DNA of 64,000 bases. Origin: Lampris incognitus (lineage: Eukaryota > Chordata > Actinopteri > Lampriformes > Lampridae). Below the pieces are notes generated by a model that ran no database searches, was not told where the DNA came from, and was given only the letters and a program-made list of their open reading frames with translations. Of this stretch, positions 1-63,535 are shown piece by piece (the stretch's first letter is position 1; every line of letters begins with the position of its first letter). The stretch spans positions 56,836,356-56,900,355 of the forward strand of contig NC_079220.1 of assembly GCF_029633865.1 (NCBI RefSeq), read 5' to 3'. The position numbers were made by a program, and so were the translations under genes.

Positions 1-30
1 ACACTGGTTGCATGTTAAAAGCTCTTAAAT

Positions 31-549
31 GACTGGTCAGCACCAGCAATAGTGCGGTATAACTGGTCAGCACCAGCAGAAGTGCAGTATAACTTGTCAG
101 CACCAGCAATAGTGCAGTATAACTTGTCAGCACCAGCAATAGTGCGGTATAACTGGTCAGCACCAGCAGAAGTGCGGTATAACTGGTCAGCACCAGCAAT
201 AGTGCGGTATAACTGGTCAGCACCAGCAGAAGTGCAGTATAACTGGTCAGCACCAGCAGAAGTGCAGTATAACTGGTCAGCACCAGCAGAAGTGCAGTAT
301 AACTTGTCAGCACCAGCAATAGTGCAGTATAACTGGTCAGCACCAGCAGAAGTGCAGTATAACTGGTCAGCACCAGCAGAAGTGCAGTATAACTGGTCAG
401 CACCAGCAGAAGTGCAGTACGACTGGCCAGCACCAGCGGAAGTGCAGTATAACTGGTCAGCACCAGCAGAAGTGCAGTATAACTGGTCAGCACCAGCAGA
501 AGTGCAGTACGACTGGCCAGCACCAGCGGAAGTGCAGTATAACTGGTCA
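31..549. repeat. 30-bp minisatellite, about 17 copies
   Basis: Consecutive 30-base units of the form aactggtcagcaccagcaga plus agtgcagtat follow each other without spacers. Variants differ at a few fixed positions (ctggtc/cttgtc, cagcaga/cagcaat, gcagtat/gcggtat). Because 30 is a multiple of three, one plus-strand frame stays open across the array and would read a ten-residue repeat, but there is no ATG start. A periodic array, not a gene, is the simplest reading. Confidence 0.95.
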
Positions 550-712
550 CAAAAGCCATTGTGTTTTTTAAGGGGGATAAGAAGCTGCAGAATACCTGCA
601 GTCTGTTAGGCATCACACCGTGTCAACTTCTCAAACAGATTTAACTGGCATCCGCTGTGGACTGCCTTCTTTTGGTTTTGTTGATCCCAACCACATCTTA
701 TACAGAAACTTT

Positions 713-1107
713 GGTAACACTTTCTATGAAGCTTGCATCTATAACGCCCTATAACTGCAGCTATAAGTCATTGTAAGAGTCATTATAACCATGTATAGTA
801 CGCCCTCACAACACCTCATAACCACCTTTACGATACATTGTCAATTTAATTTTATGCATTATAAATATGTCATCAGCCTGTTTATCTGTCAAATGTCATA
901 ATGCATCATAGCCAACTTGTTTTGCTGAAGTTGTGTAGAGGTGCATAATGAGACTTCAGTGCTATTTCAGTCTTCAGCCATAACCGTTAGTCATTGTAAT
1001 ACACATTATAGGAAAGTATGGGCGTTATAGATGCAATAGATGCTTATAGGGCATTATAGATGTTTATAGAGTGTTATAGATGCAAGCTTCATCGAAAAAG
1101 TGTTACC
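713..1107. mobile_element. Nonautonomous DNA transposon (MITE)
   Basis: The ends are imperfect inverted repeats. The left end reads ggtaacactttctatgaagc and continues gcatctataac. The right end is its reverse complement with a few mismatches, ending gtgttacc. The interior is AT-rich with repeated ttata/cattata words and has no coding potential. The superfamily is not resolved. Confidence 0.7.
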
Positions 1108-2390
1108 GAAACGGTTTTTTTTGGGGGGGGGGGTTACGAAGTGGAGGAGTTAAATGGTTAAACTGTCCTTGAAACATGTACCCTCTCCTTTGTACTCTTA
1201 AAAACAATCAATAAACGAGGGGTTAAGTACATGAACAGGTTGGCAAACCTGTTTTGGTAAACAATCTATTTCTGCACATTTTGTACAACATTAAATGAGA
1301 AAATGGCCATTTTACAACTCCCCGGTGTCAAATAAAGTCTGGTGCTGCCTTCTAAAGCCGGATTCTTTGAATCCGTTCGAGTCTTTAAATCTGATGAATC
1401 CAGTAGGACTGACATGTCAGGACTACAGTAATTCAGTTCACAGAAAAGCACCATGCACATCCACGTTCAGTGTCTGGGCCACTCAAGATGGTGTCACCCT
1501 GGAATACGCCTCAACTCCAGTTTCCCCACATCTTGAGTTTCTGCCTTGCTCTTGGTAAGTGAGCCTAACAAAGCAAAGCTCTTCGTGAGATCAGAAGAGA
1601 CCCAAACACAATGACATCACATATTCAGTTACAGGAGAGTAAAAATTGACATTCATTTCTATTATTTATACTTTTTTTTGTTTTGTCCCAGGTCTGCTCC
1701 CTTCAACCAGACCAACTGAGGGTCGTGGGAAAGGAAAACTACTTAAGAGTCTGGCTCCTCATCTACTCCACTGACTCTTCAGCAACTTGCTACTGCTTGG
1801 ACTGGCTTTTGGATAGAAGTCGTGTCAAACCCAACCTCGGTTTACACAGTCCCATGAGCGAACGTGCTCCGCTCCAGCATACAGTATGTGAAGGACAAGT
1901 TAGTAGAACACGACACCCATCGTGACGCGTCCTTAGCTAACAGTACATAAGGGTGCTGCATTACCCGTCCACAACGCAGAGTAGCAGCATGGAGACAAGC
2001 TGCGGAACGCCTCCAACACACACACACGCAAGTATGTCTTCACCAATCAGAGGATGAAGACTGCCACTTCTCCATCAGCTCTCTTACTCTGTAAACAGTG
2101 TGCACTGAAAAAACTGAACCGGACATTACCCGGGTCCTCTGATCAGAACCTCAACTGCTGGTGTCTGAAGTTCCCACACGGGGACACAAAAGAACCAGCC
2201 AAACACATTTATTATTTGTGTACCATTTGTGACCACCACCCACTTTCATTACCCGACAGCGCGTGGTAAACATTCCCACAACATCCCGAGTAACACAACA
2301 CATAACCTGGAGCACTAACGCTGTGAACTGGTGTGGGTGTGTGACCTGGGACACAGTTTGCGATCATAAATTGACTGATGACCAAGATTT
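1108..2390. other. Intergenic sequence downstream of xpo6, no gene seen
   Basis: No conserved exon, RNA gene or recognisable transposon was found here. Short open frames on both strands lack any family resemblance. A G-run lies near 1,125-1,132. Confidence 0.5.
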
Positions 2391-2403
2391 AACAAAAACG
2401 CAC

Positions 2404-2409
2404 TTTATT
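2404..2409 (-). promoter_or_regulatory. xpo6: Likely xpo6 poly(A) signal
   Basis: The plus strand reads tttatt, that is AATAAA on the minus strand, about 540 bases downstream of the xpo6 stop codon. This would give a 3' UTR of roughly 0.55 kb. No transcript data were available to confirm the cleavage site. Confidence 0.6.
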
Positions 2410-2946
2410 AATCAAGCATGGTTTTTTCCTGTCTCAGAATGGAATGATATGAGAGAAATTAATTCGAGAGTCTGTCTCCTTTGGAGATGAAAAAAACTGA
2501 AGGCAAGTTGAATCAAAGCAAACATTTTTAAACACCCAAACCGAGTTGGAAAGTGCTCAGCCCAGCCTTGTTGCTGAGGCATGGGACATGCAGCCTGGCT
2601 CAGACGGCTCCAAGTCTAAGTAAAAAGCTCATTTTAGACCAGGTTCATCCTTCTTGCCAAATCATCATTGGCAACAGGTAAATGAAGGAAGGCTCCGCTT
2701 AAAATTAAAAAATACAAAAACACGCCAACCCTCTACAGCAGAAATCAAAGAGAACCATAAGCAGCATCTTCAGTCTTCAGTCGCCCAACCAGACAATTCA
2801 TCCTCTGTGGTGCTCCTTCCTATTCCCTAGAACAGGTGGAGCTGGGTTGGATGATGGGCCAGGAGGCATGTGGGGCAAAGTGGTCAGAACAGGTAATTCT
2901 GTTAAGATCCTAGTCGATGTGTGGAGTGGTTCAAGCAGACGGTGTG

Positions 2947-42196
<39,250 letters not shown>

Positions 42197-43109
42197 GCTC
42201 AGCTCGGGCGCGGTGCCCCCCCCGAACGATTTAATGTCCTGCCGATGCGAGTAGCGGGGCAACGCGTAGCTAGCTGGCTAGCCGCCTCAGGAGCTAGGGG
42301 ACGGGTCGCAGGCTGACGTGACAGCACCGGGGTTTCATGGTCCGCTCGCCTCGCCTCGCGTCGACGGCAGTCCGGACGCAGCCAGCTAGCTCGCTAACAC
42401 CGCCCGTACTCAGCGCGGCGCAACACTCCGAGTTCACGTTAGCCGGCGAGAGATACACGTAAAGGCGCCTGTTCCGTACGCGCTGCGGCTGCGGCTGCGT
42501 CGCCGTACGGACGAAGTTTGCGTCAATTCAACAGAAACGGTGCCGCTTTTTTTGAGCGTCGGCGGGCTAACGGCTGCGCGGAGTGGCGCGGCGGCGGCGG
42601 AGGAGCGCTCCGATGGTGGCGTTGGAAGTTACGGCACTGCTAGCATATCCGCCGCGGCTAGCTAACTCTGTTAGCTCGCCCACTCTGATGAAGGCATGTC
42701 AAACTGCAGACGCTACGCTTCTTTGGCGATCACTCGCGTCCACCTCATGCCGACGTCGTTTGCCAATTTAAAACGAACATGTGTTTCGACGCGCCGGTCG
42801 ATCTAACGGGACATAGTTACGCTGAAGAAACGTAATCGTGCTCGACTGTTCCTGTTTTTCCGTTTCGGGCGGCTCTGCTCTACAGCCAGCCAGCCCCTGC
42901 TTAAGGGCTTTGCGTCGCCACTTCCTGCTTTACGGCAGAAACGGAACACAACTGCGCTGCGCTCTGGCCGACGAGTACGAGCGTACGCACGCACACGCAC
43001 GTACACGCACACGCCCGCTTCAGCATAAACCGGATGTAAGTTATCCTTTTCTCTGCAAAGTGCCGAAATGTTGTCGCTTTATCCAAAGTGCCATTACTCG
43101 CATCTGGCA

Positions 43110-43465
43110 GCCAGGGGCGCCCCCAGACATGTTTCATCGGGGGGGGGGGGCAAATGGGGCCACTGACAATCTTGGGGTGGCACACCAAAATCAAAAGCCA
43201 TGACTGAATTTCAGGAATTCTATGCTGCTGTTGTAGTATACTGCATAGGCTAGTTGAAAACTGTCAATATGAGAGTTAAAAAATATATACATTATTGATT
43301 TAAATGAACAGCAACTAATGTAAGATATCAGATAGAAGCATATTATGCATAATCAGAAGCATATTCTGCATATGCGACTCGTGGCTGGGGGGTAGCGGGG
43401 GGGGCAGGGATGGTATCAGGGTGGCCGTGGCCACCCCTGGCCACCCCTTGGTGGCGCCACTGCTG
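43110..43465. mobile_element. MITE with short inverted ends
   Basis: It begins caggggcgcccccag and ends ggtggcgccactg, and ctggcag flanks both ends. G-runs are near 43,139-43,150 and 43,397-43,406. No coding potential. Confidence 0.55.
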
Positions 43466-43764
43466 GCAGGCAACCTGCAAGCCCGTATTAATGTAACGGG
43501 GCCCACGAGGCTCGGGGTCTTCTGTGTCTGTACTCCCAATTGATGTGCGTGTGTGCGTGTGTATGCGTGTGTGTGCGTGTGTATGCGTGTGTGTGTGTGC
43601 GTGTGTGGTGGCCGCTGGCCGCCCTCGGGGGCGTGGGGTGCTTAATACCTGACAAATTACAATGTCAGACCCGTTGATTGACGGGTCTGACAGTTACATT
43701 AGGCTACCAATCACATGTATGACGTGTCTGTCAAGGCTGTCATTACTGTCCATTTCCATTCGAT

Positions 43765-43875
43765 CCATTTTCCAAACCGCTTATCCGGCTCTCGGGGTGG
43801 CGGGGATGCTGGAGCCTATCCCAGCAGGCATTGGGCTGCAGGCGAGATGACACCCTGGACAGGCCATCACAGTAC
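43765..43875 (+). mobile_element. SINE fragment
   Basis: Contains ctggagcctatcccagcagg and gacaccctggacaggccatc, as in the composite SINE at 7.0 kb. Confidence 0.7.
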
Positions 43876-44074
43876 AAACCGTAACAGTTGAAGCTCTATA
43901 CCAAAAACAGTTGAAGCTCAATAACTCTCATAAATTCACCAAAACTCACTAAAGTGCATCAAACATGTTACACGAATAACAGTGCAAAACATATTACAAC
44001 ATGTGATACCACAGTATTAGCACAAAATGCTCAAAACTTGACATTATAGAGAAAAACAACAGCGAGCTTTTTTG

Positions 44075-44520
44075 GGGGGGGGATTTTTCCCCGTTTCTCC
44101 CCAATTGTATCTGGCCAATTACCCCAATCTTCCGAGCCGTCCCGGTCGCTGCTCCACCCCCTCTGCTGACCCGGGGAGGGCTGCAGACTACCACATGTCT
44201 CTCCCCATACATGTGGAGTCACCAGCTGCTTCTTTTCACCTGACAGTCAGGAGTTTCACCAGGGGGACGTAGCGCGTGGGAGGATCATGCTATTTCCCCC
44301 AGTTTCTCCTTCCCCCCGAACAGGCACCCAGACCGACCAGAGGAGGCGCTAGTGCAGCGACCAGGACACATACCCACATCCGGCTTCCCACCCACAGACA
44401 CGGCCAATTGCGTCTGTAGGGATGCCCGCCCAACCCAAGCCGGAGGTAACACGGGGATTTGAACCAGCAGTCCCCGTGTTGGTAGACAACAGAATAGACC
44501 TCCACGCCACCCGGACACCC
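44075..44520 (-). mobile_element. tRNA-headed SINE, nearly complete
   Basis: On the minus strand the tRNA-like head is followed by gtgttacctccggcttgggt and the conserved body to caattggggagaaac. It sits in the intron just after the third coding exon of the truncated myosin gene. Confidence 0.85.
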
Positions 44521-44604
44521 CAGATTTTATGTAGTTTACAAAATGGTATCATGAGGTTATCGATGCTATCCAGTGCTCATACAGGATCCATCGGTCGGTC
44601 TTAC

Positions 44605-44761
44605 CTGTGAGCATATTTTGATATGCCTTATCAGAAACTGAGAAAATGTGGGGCGGTGCCTCCATGCGCTTTTTGCCCCTGTAGGCGACCACCACCAGTG
44701 GGTCATACACTGGCAGCCACTTGTAGGGGTTCACAGTGACACAGAACAGCCCAGAGTAGGT
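44605..44761 (-). pseudogene. Truncated myosin, coding exon 3
   Basis: Reads [36 protein letters not shown] and ends MLT plus one base at a GTAAGA donor, 157 bp. No partner exon follows. Confidence 0.9.
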
Positions 44762-44842
44762 CTGCAAATGAAAATCCACAAATAAGACGCACATATAACG
44801 GACAGATGAGTGCAACTGTCCTCTGCTGAAGACCTTACTCAC

Positions 44843-44986
44843 GTAGACCATCCGTGCTGCACAACCTTCTTCGAGGTTAAACAGCACAGAGGGCTCGCTG
44901 AGGTGGGTCATCATGGCCATGTCCTCAATCTCCTCATACTTTGGTGGGTTCATAAGATGGCAGCCATCCTCTGTAGCCGTTACAGG
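44843..44986 (-). pseudogene. Truncated myosin, coding exon 2
   Basis: Reads [20 protein letters not shown] and onward to ARMVY. Acceptor tgtcag, donor GTGAGT, 144 bp. Confidence 0.88.
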
Positions 44987-45084
44987 CTGACAAACACAGC
45001 GACAAACCCTTCAGGGAACACAGCGCTGCCGTACACGTTTATCTTTGTCACACTAAGTCATGTGAAGCTTTATTCCAGCATCAC

Positions 45085-45288
45085 CCCCCCAGCGTCAGTC
45101 TTCACTGTGGCCTGGCCACCGTCTTGGTTCTGGATGACACCTCTGATGTACAGGTCTTTGGCATCCGGCGCAAAGCGAGCTGATTTGGCGTCGAAGGGCC
45201 GGTTTTGAGCCTCGGTCCTTTCCTCCTCAGGTTTGCGGAGGTACATGGCTGCAGGCCCGTACTGGGCCATCTCAGCATCAGAGCTCGT
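45085..45288 (-). pseudogene. Truncated myosin, coding exon 1
   Basis: From the mutated start (ACG) through [20 protein letters not shown] to VKTDAGG, then a GTGATG donor. The next in-frame ATG is the M of AEMAQ, seven codons in. Confidence 0.85.
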
Positions 45289-45385
45289 GGTGACCACAGT
45301 GACTCAGGATGGCAAAGTCCTTTTAAACCACTTCAGTCTGTTGTTATTTTACATCAAGCCGACCAGATTTATGTCTCTGCCTTAC

Positions 45386-45430
45386 CGTGCTCAAGACCCC
45401 CAGGTGATTTGTTTTAGATGTTCTGCAGTC
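45386..45430 (-). other. Predicted 5' noncoding exon 2 of the truncated myosin gene
   Basis: A 45-bp segment lies between a strong acceptor (tttgatttgcag) and a GTAAGG donor, at the place where sarcomeric myosin genes have a short noncoding exon. Confidence 0.6.
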
Positions 45431-45535
45431 CTGCAAATCAAACACAGGGAAACTCTTTTGCTGATACGCTGAGGATGACACGCAAGGCGACGTCAGTGCA
45501 GATGGAAGACGGGAGATGTTGGATGTAAATCTTAC

Positions 45536-45676
45536 CAGCGGTTAGTCGGGGACAGGCCTCTCTCTCGGTGAGCACCACGGAGACGCGGAGCTCCTTTTAT
45601 TGAGACGAATGTGCCGGTCGAGTGAAAGGGACACTCCATATTTGGTAACGTCCTCCCGTTCAAATGTCAATCAAGA
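45536..45676 (-). other. Predicted 5' noncoding exon 1 of the truncated myosin gene
   Basis: It starts about 25-30 bases downstream of a TATA box and ends at CGCTG|GTAAGA. The upper boundary is an estimate. Confidence 0.5.
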
Positions 45677-45701
45677 CACATTATGGACTTCTGGTCAGCA
45701 C

Positions 45702-45708
45702 TTATATA
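45702..45708 (-). promoter_or_regulatory. TATA box of the truncated myosin gene
   Basis: The minus strand reads CGTATATAAG, with a CACCTG E-box about 45-50 bases further upstream (near 45,753). This is the layout of a muscle gene promoter. Confidence 0.65.
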
Positions 45709-47344
45709 CGGCACAGCGTCTCCAAGCGGTAACAGGAATATGTCACCAGACACAGGTGATGATCCTCAAGCCTCCCATCCTGTGAAGTAGGGCTGTTGGC
45801 CACTCTTACTTTCCCAAGACACACCTACGGTTTAGTCACCGATGCTAAATCTGAGTAAGCGACAACGTACGCCACCTTCTGCTCTCTCACATTATGTGCA
45901 CGACTGGGGGGTAACTAGTTATGCATGTACACAAACGCTCTGTTATATTTGCTTTCAATTGAGGAGGCCTGTATTTTGTGTGTAAAGCTTAATTAATTGT
46001 TTAACTATAATAGTTTGTGTATTAGCATTCATTTAAAGGCAACAACTGTCAGTGTGTGTATCTTTGGCTGCAAAAAACACGACGCCACGGTCCCTCTGTT
46101 CAAAGAGGATCCACGAGATCCTTCTTGACCGAAGTGGTCCCGCAGGCCTGGAGGAGCACCTGCTCAGCCCTGCAGGGCACCTTGTCGGAGACTTGGTGGC
46201 GTTCACTAGTTGATGCACAGTGTGTGGTAAAATGGGGTTGTGATGTGTTGGAAAACAAAACATGGACCACACCGTCACTGAAAACGTTCTCCTGTGGTTT
46301 GCGTAATTAGACGCAGGGGGACGCTCTCCCTACTTTAAGCCGTTAAGTTCTCAAGATTTTTAAAAATGCAACCCGTAATCACCTCGTGCAACTGCACTGC
46401 CGAGGTGTTCAGAAATTGGGTGTAATTGAAGCATCGGGGGTGATGACATCATTTGGTTTTTAGTTTCTTTTGCTTTTGTTTTTGATTGGAAAAGAGGATT
46501 TTGTGGTGACCCACATCTATATAACGGGAGACGTTCACCTAAGAGGACGGTGTACCTTTAAGGGAAGAGGCGAGGGGTCAGATAATGCACTTCCGCTTCC
46601 GGTTCAGCGTTCAGTATCGTTGTCTAAACGTATGACATGCTAAGTTGGAGCTAGTAAACTACCTCGACTACGTCTACTCTCACGTCTCCTGTCTCGTTGT
46701 TTTCTAACTCCACAATTTCCAGGAATCCCAAAACATCAGTGTGAAAACTGTCCTGACATGATGTCGAGCTCTTGTGTAAATCTGGAACAAGTGTTGATTT
46801 TCAACGAGCGCGCCCCTAAACTGACGCGGCCCCTGCAAGTCACCATATTTACACCACTGCCCATGCAGCAGTTCACTGTACAGATAGACGTGTGTAACCA
46901 GGTTACAATTAACGTTTTTATTTTATTCTGTTTGAGTAGGAAATATCACCAAATCCTGTCTGTGTGCTGCTATTTGTGTTTACTACGTTTTATTTTATGT
47001 CATTATTTATTTCTATGTATGTTTTACAACGGCCGTCACATACCTGTACTGTCTCTTTAAGAGATTCATGTTTGGTTTACGGTTGGTCTGTCAAACTCTC
47101 AGCTCGCGTGGCTGTAGAGCTGAGGGGTACGTTTTTCTGTTGCTCCGCCAAATTCGTTAAATTTAATATGTTATATAGATTGTTTTTCAATTGTAATGAA
47201 TGATAAATGTTAGGTAATATTGTAAGCTTATAGCTGGGTGTGATTTGGGGAGTATTTATAGGGAATTTATAATTATTTTGTTAGTCGGGGAAGTGTCGCC
47301 GGTGATGCTAGCTAACAAGCTGGTTAATGTTGTCTGCTAACAGG

Positions 47345-47673
47345 TGACTGTCCTATAGCCGCGTTATGAGACAGACAACGTTGTATTTCCTTTTCTTTCC
47401 TGTGATTTCGTACAGGTATGTGTGTTTTCATTTCAGTAATGTTATCTTGTTTTCTTGTGATGTTTTGTAATGTTTAATGTAACGGCCGTTGGTCATAAGC
47501 GTTAGCTAGGCTCTCCTGTTGCTAAGAAAGTTGGTTGATTGGTTGCTAGGGTATGCTGTTGTTACTATAGTTCGCAGCTCGCGGGCTATAGAGCTGAGAG
47601 GCGACTGTCCTATAGCTGCGTTATGAGACACACGACATTGTATTTCCTTTTCTTTCCTGCGATTTCGTACAGA
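47345..47673. repeat. Direct repeat pair of about 70 bp
   Basis: gcgttatgagacagacaacg with ttgtatttccttttctttcc at 47,359-47,400 recurs with few changes at 47,617-47,658, both ending gatttcgtacag. agctcgcg(t)ggct followed by gagctgag precedes both. Possibly an LTR-type remnant; not resolved. Confidence 0.65.
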
Positions 47674-48044
47674 AAATAAATGGCGAGGTGGGCCAAATAG
47701 AGTCCTGTGTGCCCCCCCTCCTTCCTTGATCATGATGATGATGATGATGATGATGAGAGACTGAGGGCTCCCCACAACACCTGGGGCCCCACCCAAACTA
47801 GAACACAACGCAGAGCTAATGATGAGAGTGACGGGCGTGCAGCAGGCTGACCAGCGTAGAACAGCATAGAACTGCCCCCGTTACACGTGCAACGTTCCAG
47901 AGAGCCGGTATGCCTGCCTTGATTTTAATGCATTGAAAACGTTGCTACATCTGGTAAACGGCAAGTAAACAGAACAAATGAAACGCATCACCTCTTCTTT
48001 TTAATCCCAGGGAACTGTGCTACATTAGTAATGTTATTTTTAAC

Positions 48045-48150
48045 CCCCCCCCCCCCCAAATTGTACCGGCCAATTACCCCACCCTTCCGAGCCGTCACGG
48101 TCAGCCCCTCCACTGATCTGGGGATGGCTGCAGACTACGGTACCATAGCC
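48045..48150 (-). mobile_element. SINE fragment
   Basis: Complement of the SINE body: ccggccaattaccccaccct, gagccgtcacggtc and ggctgcagactac, after a C-run. Confidence 0.7.
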
Positions 48151-49484
48151 CCACGCTGAGCGGTACCACGTCTTTTTACCTGCTCAACAACCTGTAACGT
48201 GACAGAACAAGAATCACTGAGTAAAGAGTCACCTTAACGAACACATGCACTCATCAAATAATAATAATAATAATAATATATCTATGACAGATAGCAAAAC
48301 AAAGCTTCTTACCACAAGTTTCAACATCTCCGGAAATATTTCGGGCGAGGGGTTTGCCTCTGGGTTGTCTAACGAACAGCAGCCCAGTATAATAAAGACA
48401 AGAAGGCAAACAAGTGTAATGACAAAAAAACAAAAACAACAAATTGGCGAATTCTACTAGTGTTCATGCTCCAAGTTCATTTGCATATTACCCACGATGC
48501 AACTGAAGTGTCGATGTTTTGGTTATGTTGTGGGATATTGAACATGTTAAAAACGGGCATATCTGTTACAGATAGTGGGGATGTGGTGGAAGGTAATGGG
48601 GACGTTATGAGAGAAGTAGTATTAGACAACATGCTATTTCCCACCATGAAGGTAAAGAGTAGGCAAATAGATAAGGTCGCTTCTGTGGGCAAGAAAATGA
48701 TTGAGCTGAGACCAGTATAAACTTGTGTCTGTTATGACTAGCTTGGCACACGGTAATTAAAAGCTGTTTGTTAACTCTGAAAGGTTTTCTAAGAAGCCTA
48801 TTATTTGACCACGTCACAATAGATTTCTATTTGTCTGGTGCTGTTTTTTGTTTTATTGCTTGTTTGCATGAATATTGACAAAAAAACTGAATTCTCCTAA
48901 TTATGTTAACTGTTGCAATGTATATAATAATAATAATAACAAAAATAATAATGTTATTTACAGGTGTGTGATTTTAGTCATCTGAAAAAACAGATCTTGT
49001 TTGGGGAAACATGATGTTAGAGTTACAGTTTTCATTGGTTAAAAATGTTGGAGGTGTCTCCATCTCTTGGCCGTCAAACTAGACTGCAGTCAGATGAGAC
49101 TGAGGAAATGAGTTTAGTCTTTCTCACACCAGCACCCGTTTTATAATTCTGAGTACAACTTTCTGGGTATATCTCTGGGTGGATTATTATGGGCGGCAAA
49201 TCAGTGCAAAACGCCATGATGAGCCGTGGCGATTTTATTATCGTAGCATTTCCCCTAAATTGCGATATCAACGTGCAATGAGAAGATGCTTTGAAGAGGT
49301 TCGACGTAATGATTTCTGCATCGCTCAGCATTTGAATGTGAATTGGTTGAATGTTTTACTCGGGGAGGCAGAGTCATATGTTAAGCTATTGTAACATAAA
49401 TGTATTTTGTCGCCCACTCTCTTTGAATTATTGCAGTTTTTACATTTTACTGTAAATAAGACGAGTAATAACAGGAGTAATAAC

Positions 49485-49662
49485 CCTAACATGCATGTCT
49501 TTTTGATGGTGGGTGGAAACCAGAGCACCCGGAGGAAACCCACGCTGACACGGGGAGAACATGCAAACTCCACACAGAAAGGACCTAGGACGGCCTGGGG
49601 ATCGAATGCAGGACCTTCTTGCTGTAAGGCAACAGTGCTAACCACTGGCCCACCGTCCTGTC
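49485..49662 (-). mobile_element. tRNA-headed SINE (DANA/HE1-like), partial
   Basis: The complement carries ggtgggccagtggttagcac and gcaagaaggtcctgc, with the cccggaggaaacccacgctg module. Confidence 0.8.
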
Positions 49663-49732
49663 ACATTTCCATTGTTACAAGAGTATTTGAAGATGGAAAA
49701 ACAATGACACAGATTCATAATTTTGTCAATTC

Positions 49733-49738
49733 TTTATT
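49733..49738 (-). promoter_or_regulatory. Likely myosin poly(A) signal
   Basis: AATAAA on the minus strand about 190 bases beyond the myosin stop codon, giving a short 3' UTR. Confidence 0.65.
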
Positions 49739-49924
49739 TTACTCTTACGGTCATTTATATAGCAGCCTGCAGAAGTTGCACCATAGACCCCACTAACTAT
49801 GATTCCCTCTGACCATCCCATAAAGAAAATGAAATGGCACAAACTAAATCTAAATCATAATGCATGTCACCTACTAGTTGGATCTTTTGACAAGGTGAGA
49901 TAAAACAGTAGAAGCTGCCGATAT

Positions 49925-62533
<12,609 letters not shown>

Positions 62534-62682
62534 CTGTACAACGACAAAGTAAAACGGGACATTAAATCTGTAATTTAAAACTTAACGGTATCAGAATCAG
62601 GCTTTGTTGGCCAAGTACACTTTTACACATACAATGAATTTGTCTTGGGTTGTCAGAACTCAGAACGTACTTTACATACAAA

Positions 62683-62742
62683 CATACATACATACATACA
62701 TACATACATACATACATACATACATACATACATACATACATA
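62683..62742. repeat. (CATA)n microsatellite, left
   Basis: About 15 units of cata, directly abutting the (tag)n tail of a LINE copy. Confidence 0.95.
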
Positions 62743-63515
62743 CTACTACTACTACTACTACTACTTTCGGCTGCTCCCGTTAGGGGTCGCCACAGCGGCT
62801 CATCCGTTTCCATTTCTTCCTGTCCTCTGCATCTTCCTCTGTCACACCAGCCACCTGCATGTCCTCCCTCACCACATCCATAAACCTCCTCTTTGGCCTT
62901 CCTCTTCTCCTCTTCCCTGGCAGCTCCATATTCAGCATCCTTCTCCCAATATACCCAGCATCTCTCCTCCACACATGTCCAAACCATCTCAATCTTGCCT
63001 CTCTTGCTTTGTCTCCAAACCGTCCAACCTGAGCTGTCCCTCTAATATAGTCGTTCCTAATCCTGTCCTTCTTCATCACTCCCATGAAAATCTTAGCATC
63101 TTCAACTCTGCCACCTCCAGCTCCACCTCCTGTCTTTTCATCAGTGCCACTGTCTCCAAACCATACAACATAGCTGGTCTCACAACCATCTTGTAAACCT
63201 TCCCTTTAACTCTTGCTGGTACCCTTCTGTCCCAAATCACTCCTGACACTCTTCTCCACCCACTCCACCCTGCCTGCACTCTCTTCTTCACCTCTCTTCT
63301 GCACTCCCCGTTACTTTAGACAGTTGACCCCAAGTATTTAAACTCATACATCTTCGTCACCTCTACTCCTTGCATCCTCACCATTCCTCTGTCCTCCCTC
63401 TCAGTCACACATATGTATTCCAGCTTGCTGCTACTGACTTTCATTCCTCTTCTCTACAGTGCATACCTCCACTTCTCCAGGCTATCCTCCACCTGCATCC
63501 TACTACTACTACTAC
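62743..63515 (-). mobile_element. RTE-like LINE, 3' copy between CATA arrays
   Basis: The minus strand reads GWSGWRRVSGVIWDRRVPAR, LYGLETVALMKRQEVELEVA and RRRGRPKRRFMDVVREDMQV. The (tag)n tail is at the low end. It is 5'-truncated in the reverse transcriptase region. Confidence 0.9.
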
Positions 63516-63535
63516 AACTACCCTACCACCCACAC

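Larger units (their letters stand above)
44605..45288 (-). pseudogene. Truncated sarcomeric myosin heavy chain, N-terminal exons only
   Basis: Three exons encode the start of a class II sarcomeric myosin: 45,085-45,288 (204 bp), 44,843-44,986 (144 bp) and 44,605-44,761 (157 bp). These match the lengths of the vertebrate series, with good splice sites. It reads [60 protein letters not shown] and [19 protein letters not shown]. The expected start is ACG (45,286-45,288) in a GTCACC context. The usual ERYAAWMIY reads EGCAARMVY. After the third exon comes a SINE and no P-loop exon. Promoter and 5' noncoding exons are present upstream. Most likely a truncated tandem pseudogene. A rearranged or misassembled gene is the alternative. 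Confidence 0.88.
45800..49720. other. Spacer between the two myosin loci, no gene seen
   Basis: It holds a short internal duplication (47,345-47,416 and 47,603-47,673), a SINE fragment near 48,045-48,150, AAT-type microsatellites near 48,258 and 48,925, a GAT microsatellite near 47,730 and a SINE at 49.5 kb. Short open frames, including one at 49,179-49,394, have no recognised family. Confidence 0.5.

Noticed and set aside
52-609. 185-residue frame with a repeated decapeptide at the window start
   Set aside because: No ATG start, pure minisatellite periodicity, no splice or promoter context.
42200-44600. Missing myosin motor exons between the fragment and xpo6
   Set aside because: I looked for the P-loop exon and later motor motifs on the minus strand and found only SINE, MITE, low-complexity and CpG-rich promoter sequence.
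46033-46310. Overlapping short frames that might be a small gene
   Set aside because: No recognisable domain, no splice context, and both strands are open by chance.
49179-49394. 72-codon frame with an alternating basic/aromatic composition
   Set aside because: No family recognised, and it is isolated near SINE sequence. It might be a retroelement remnant but I cannot support that.
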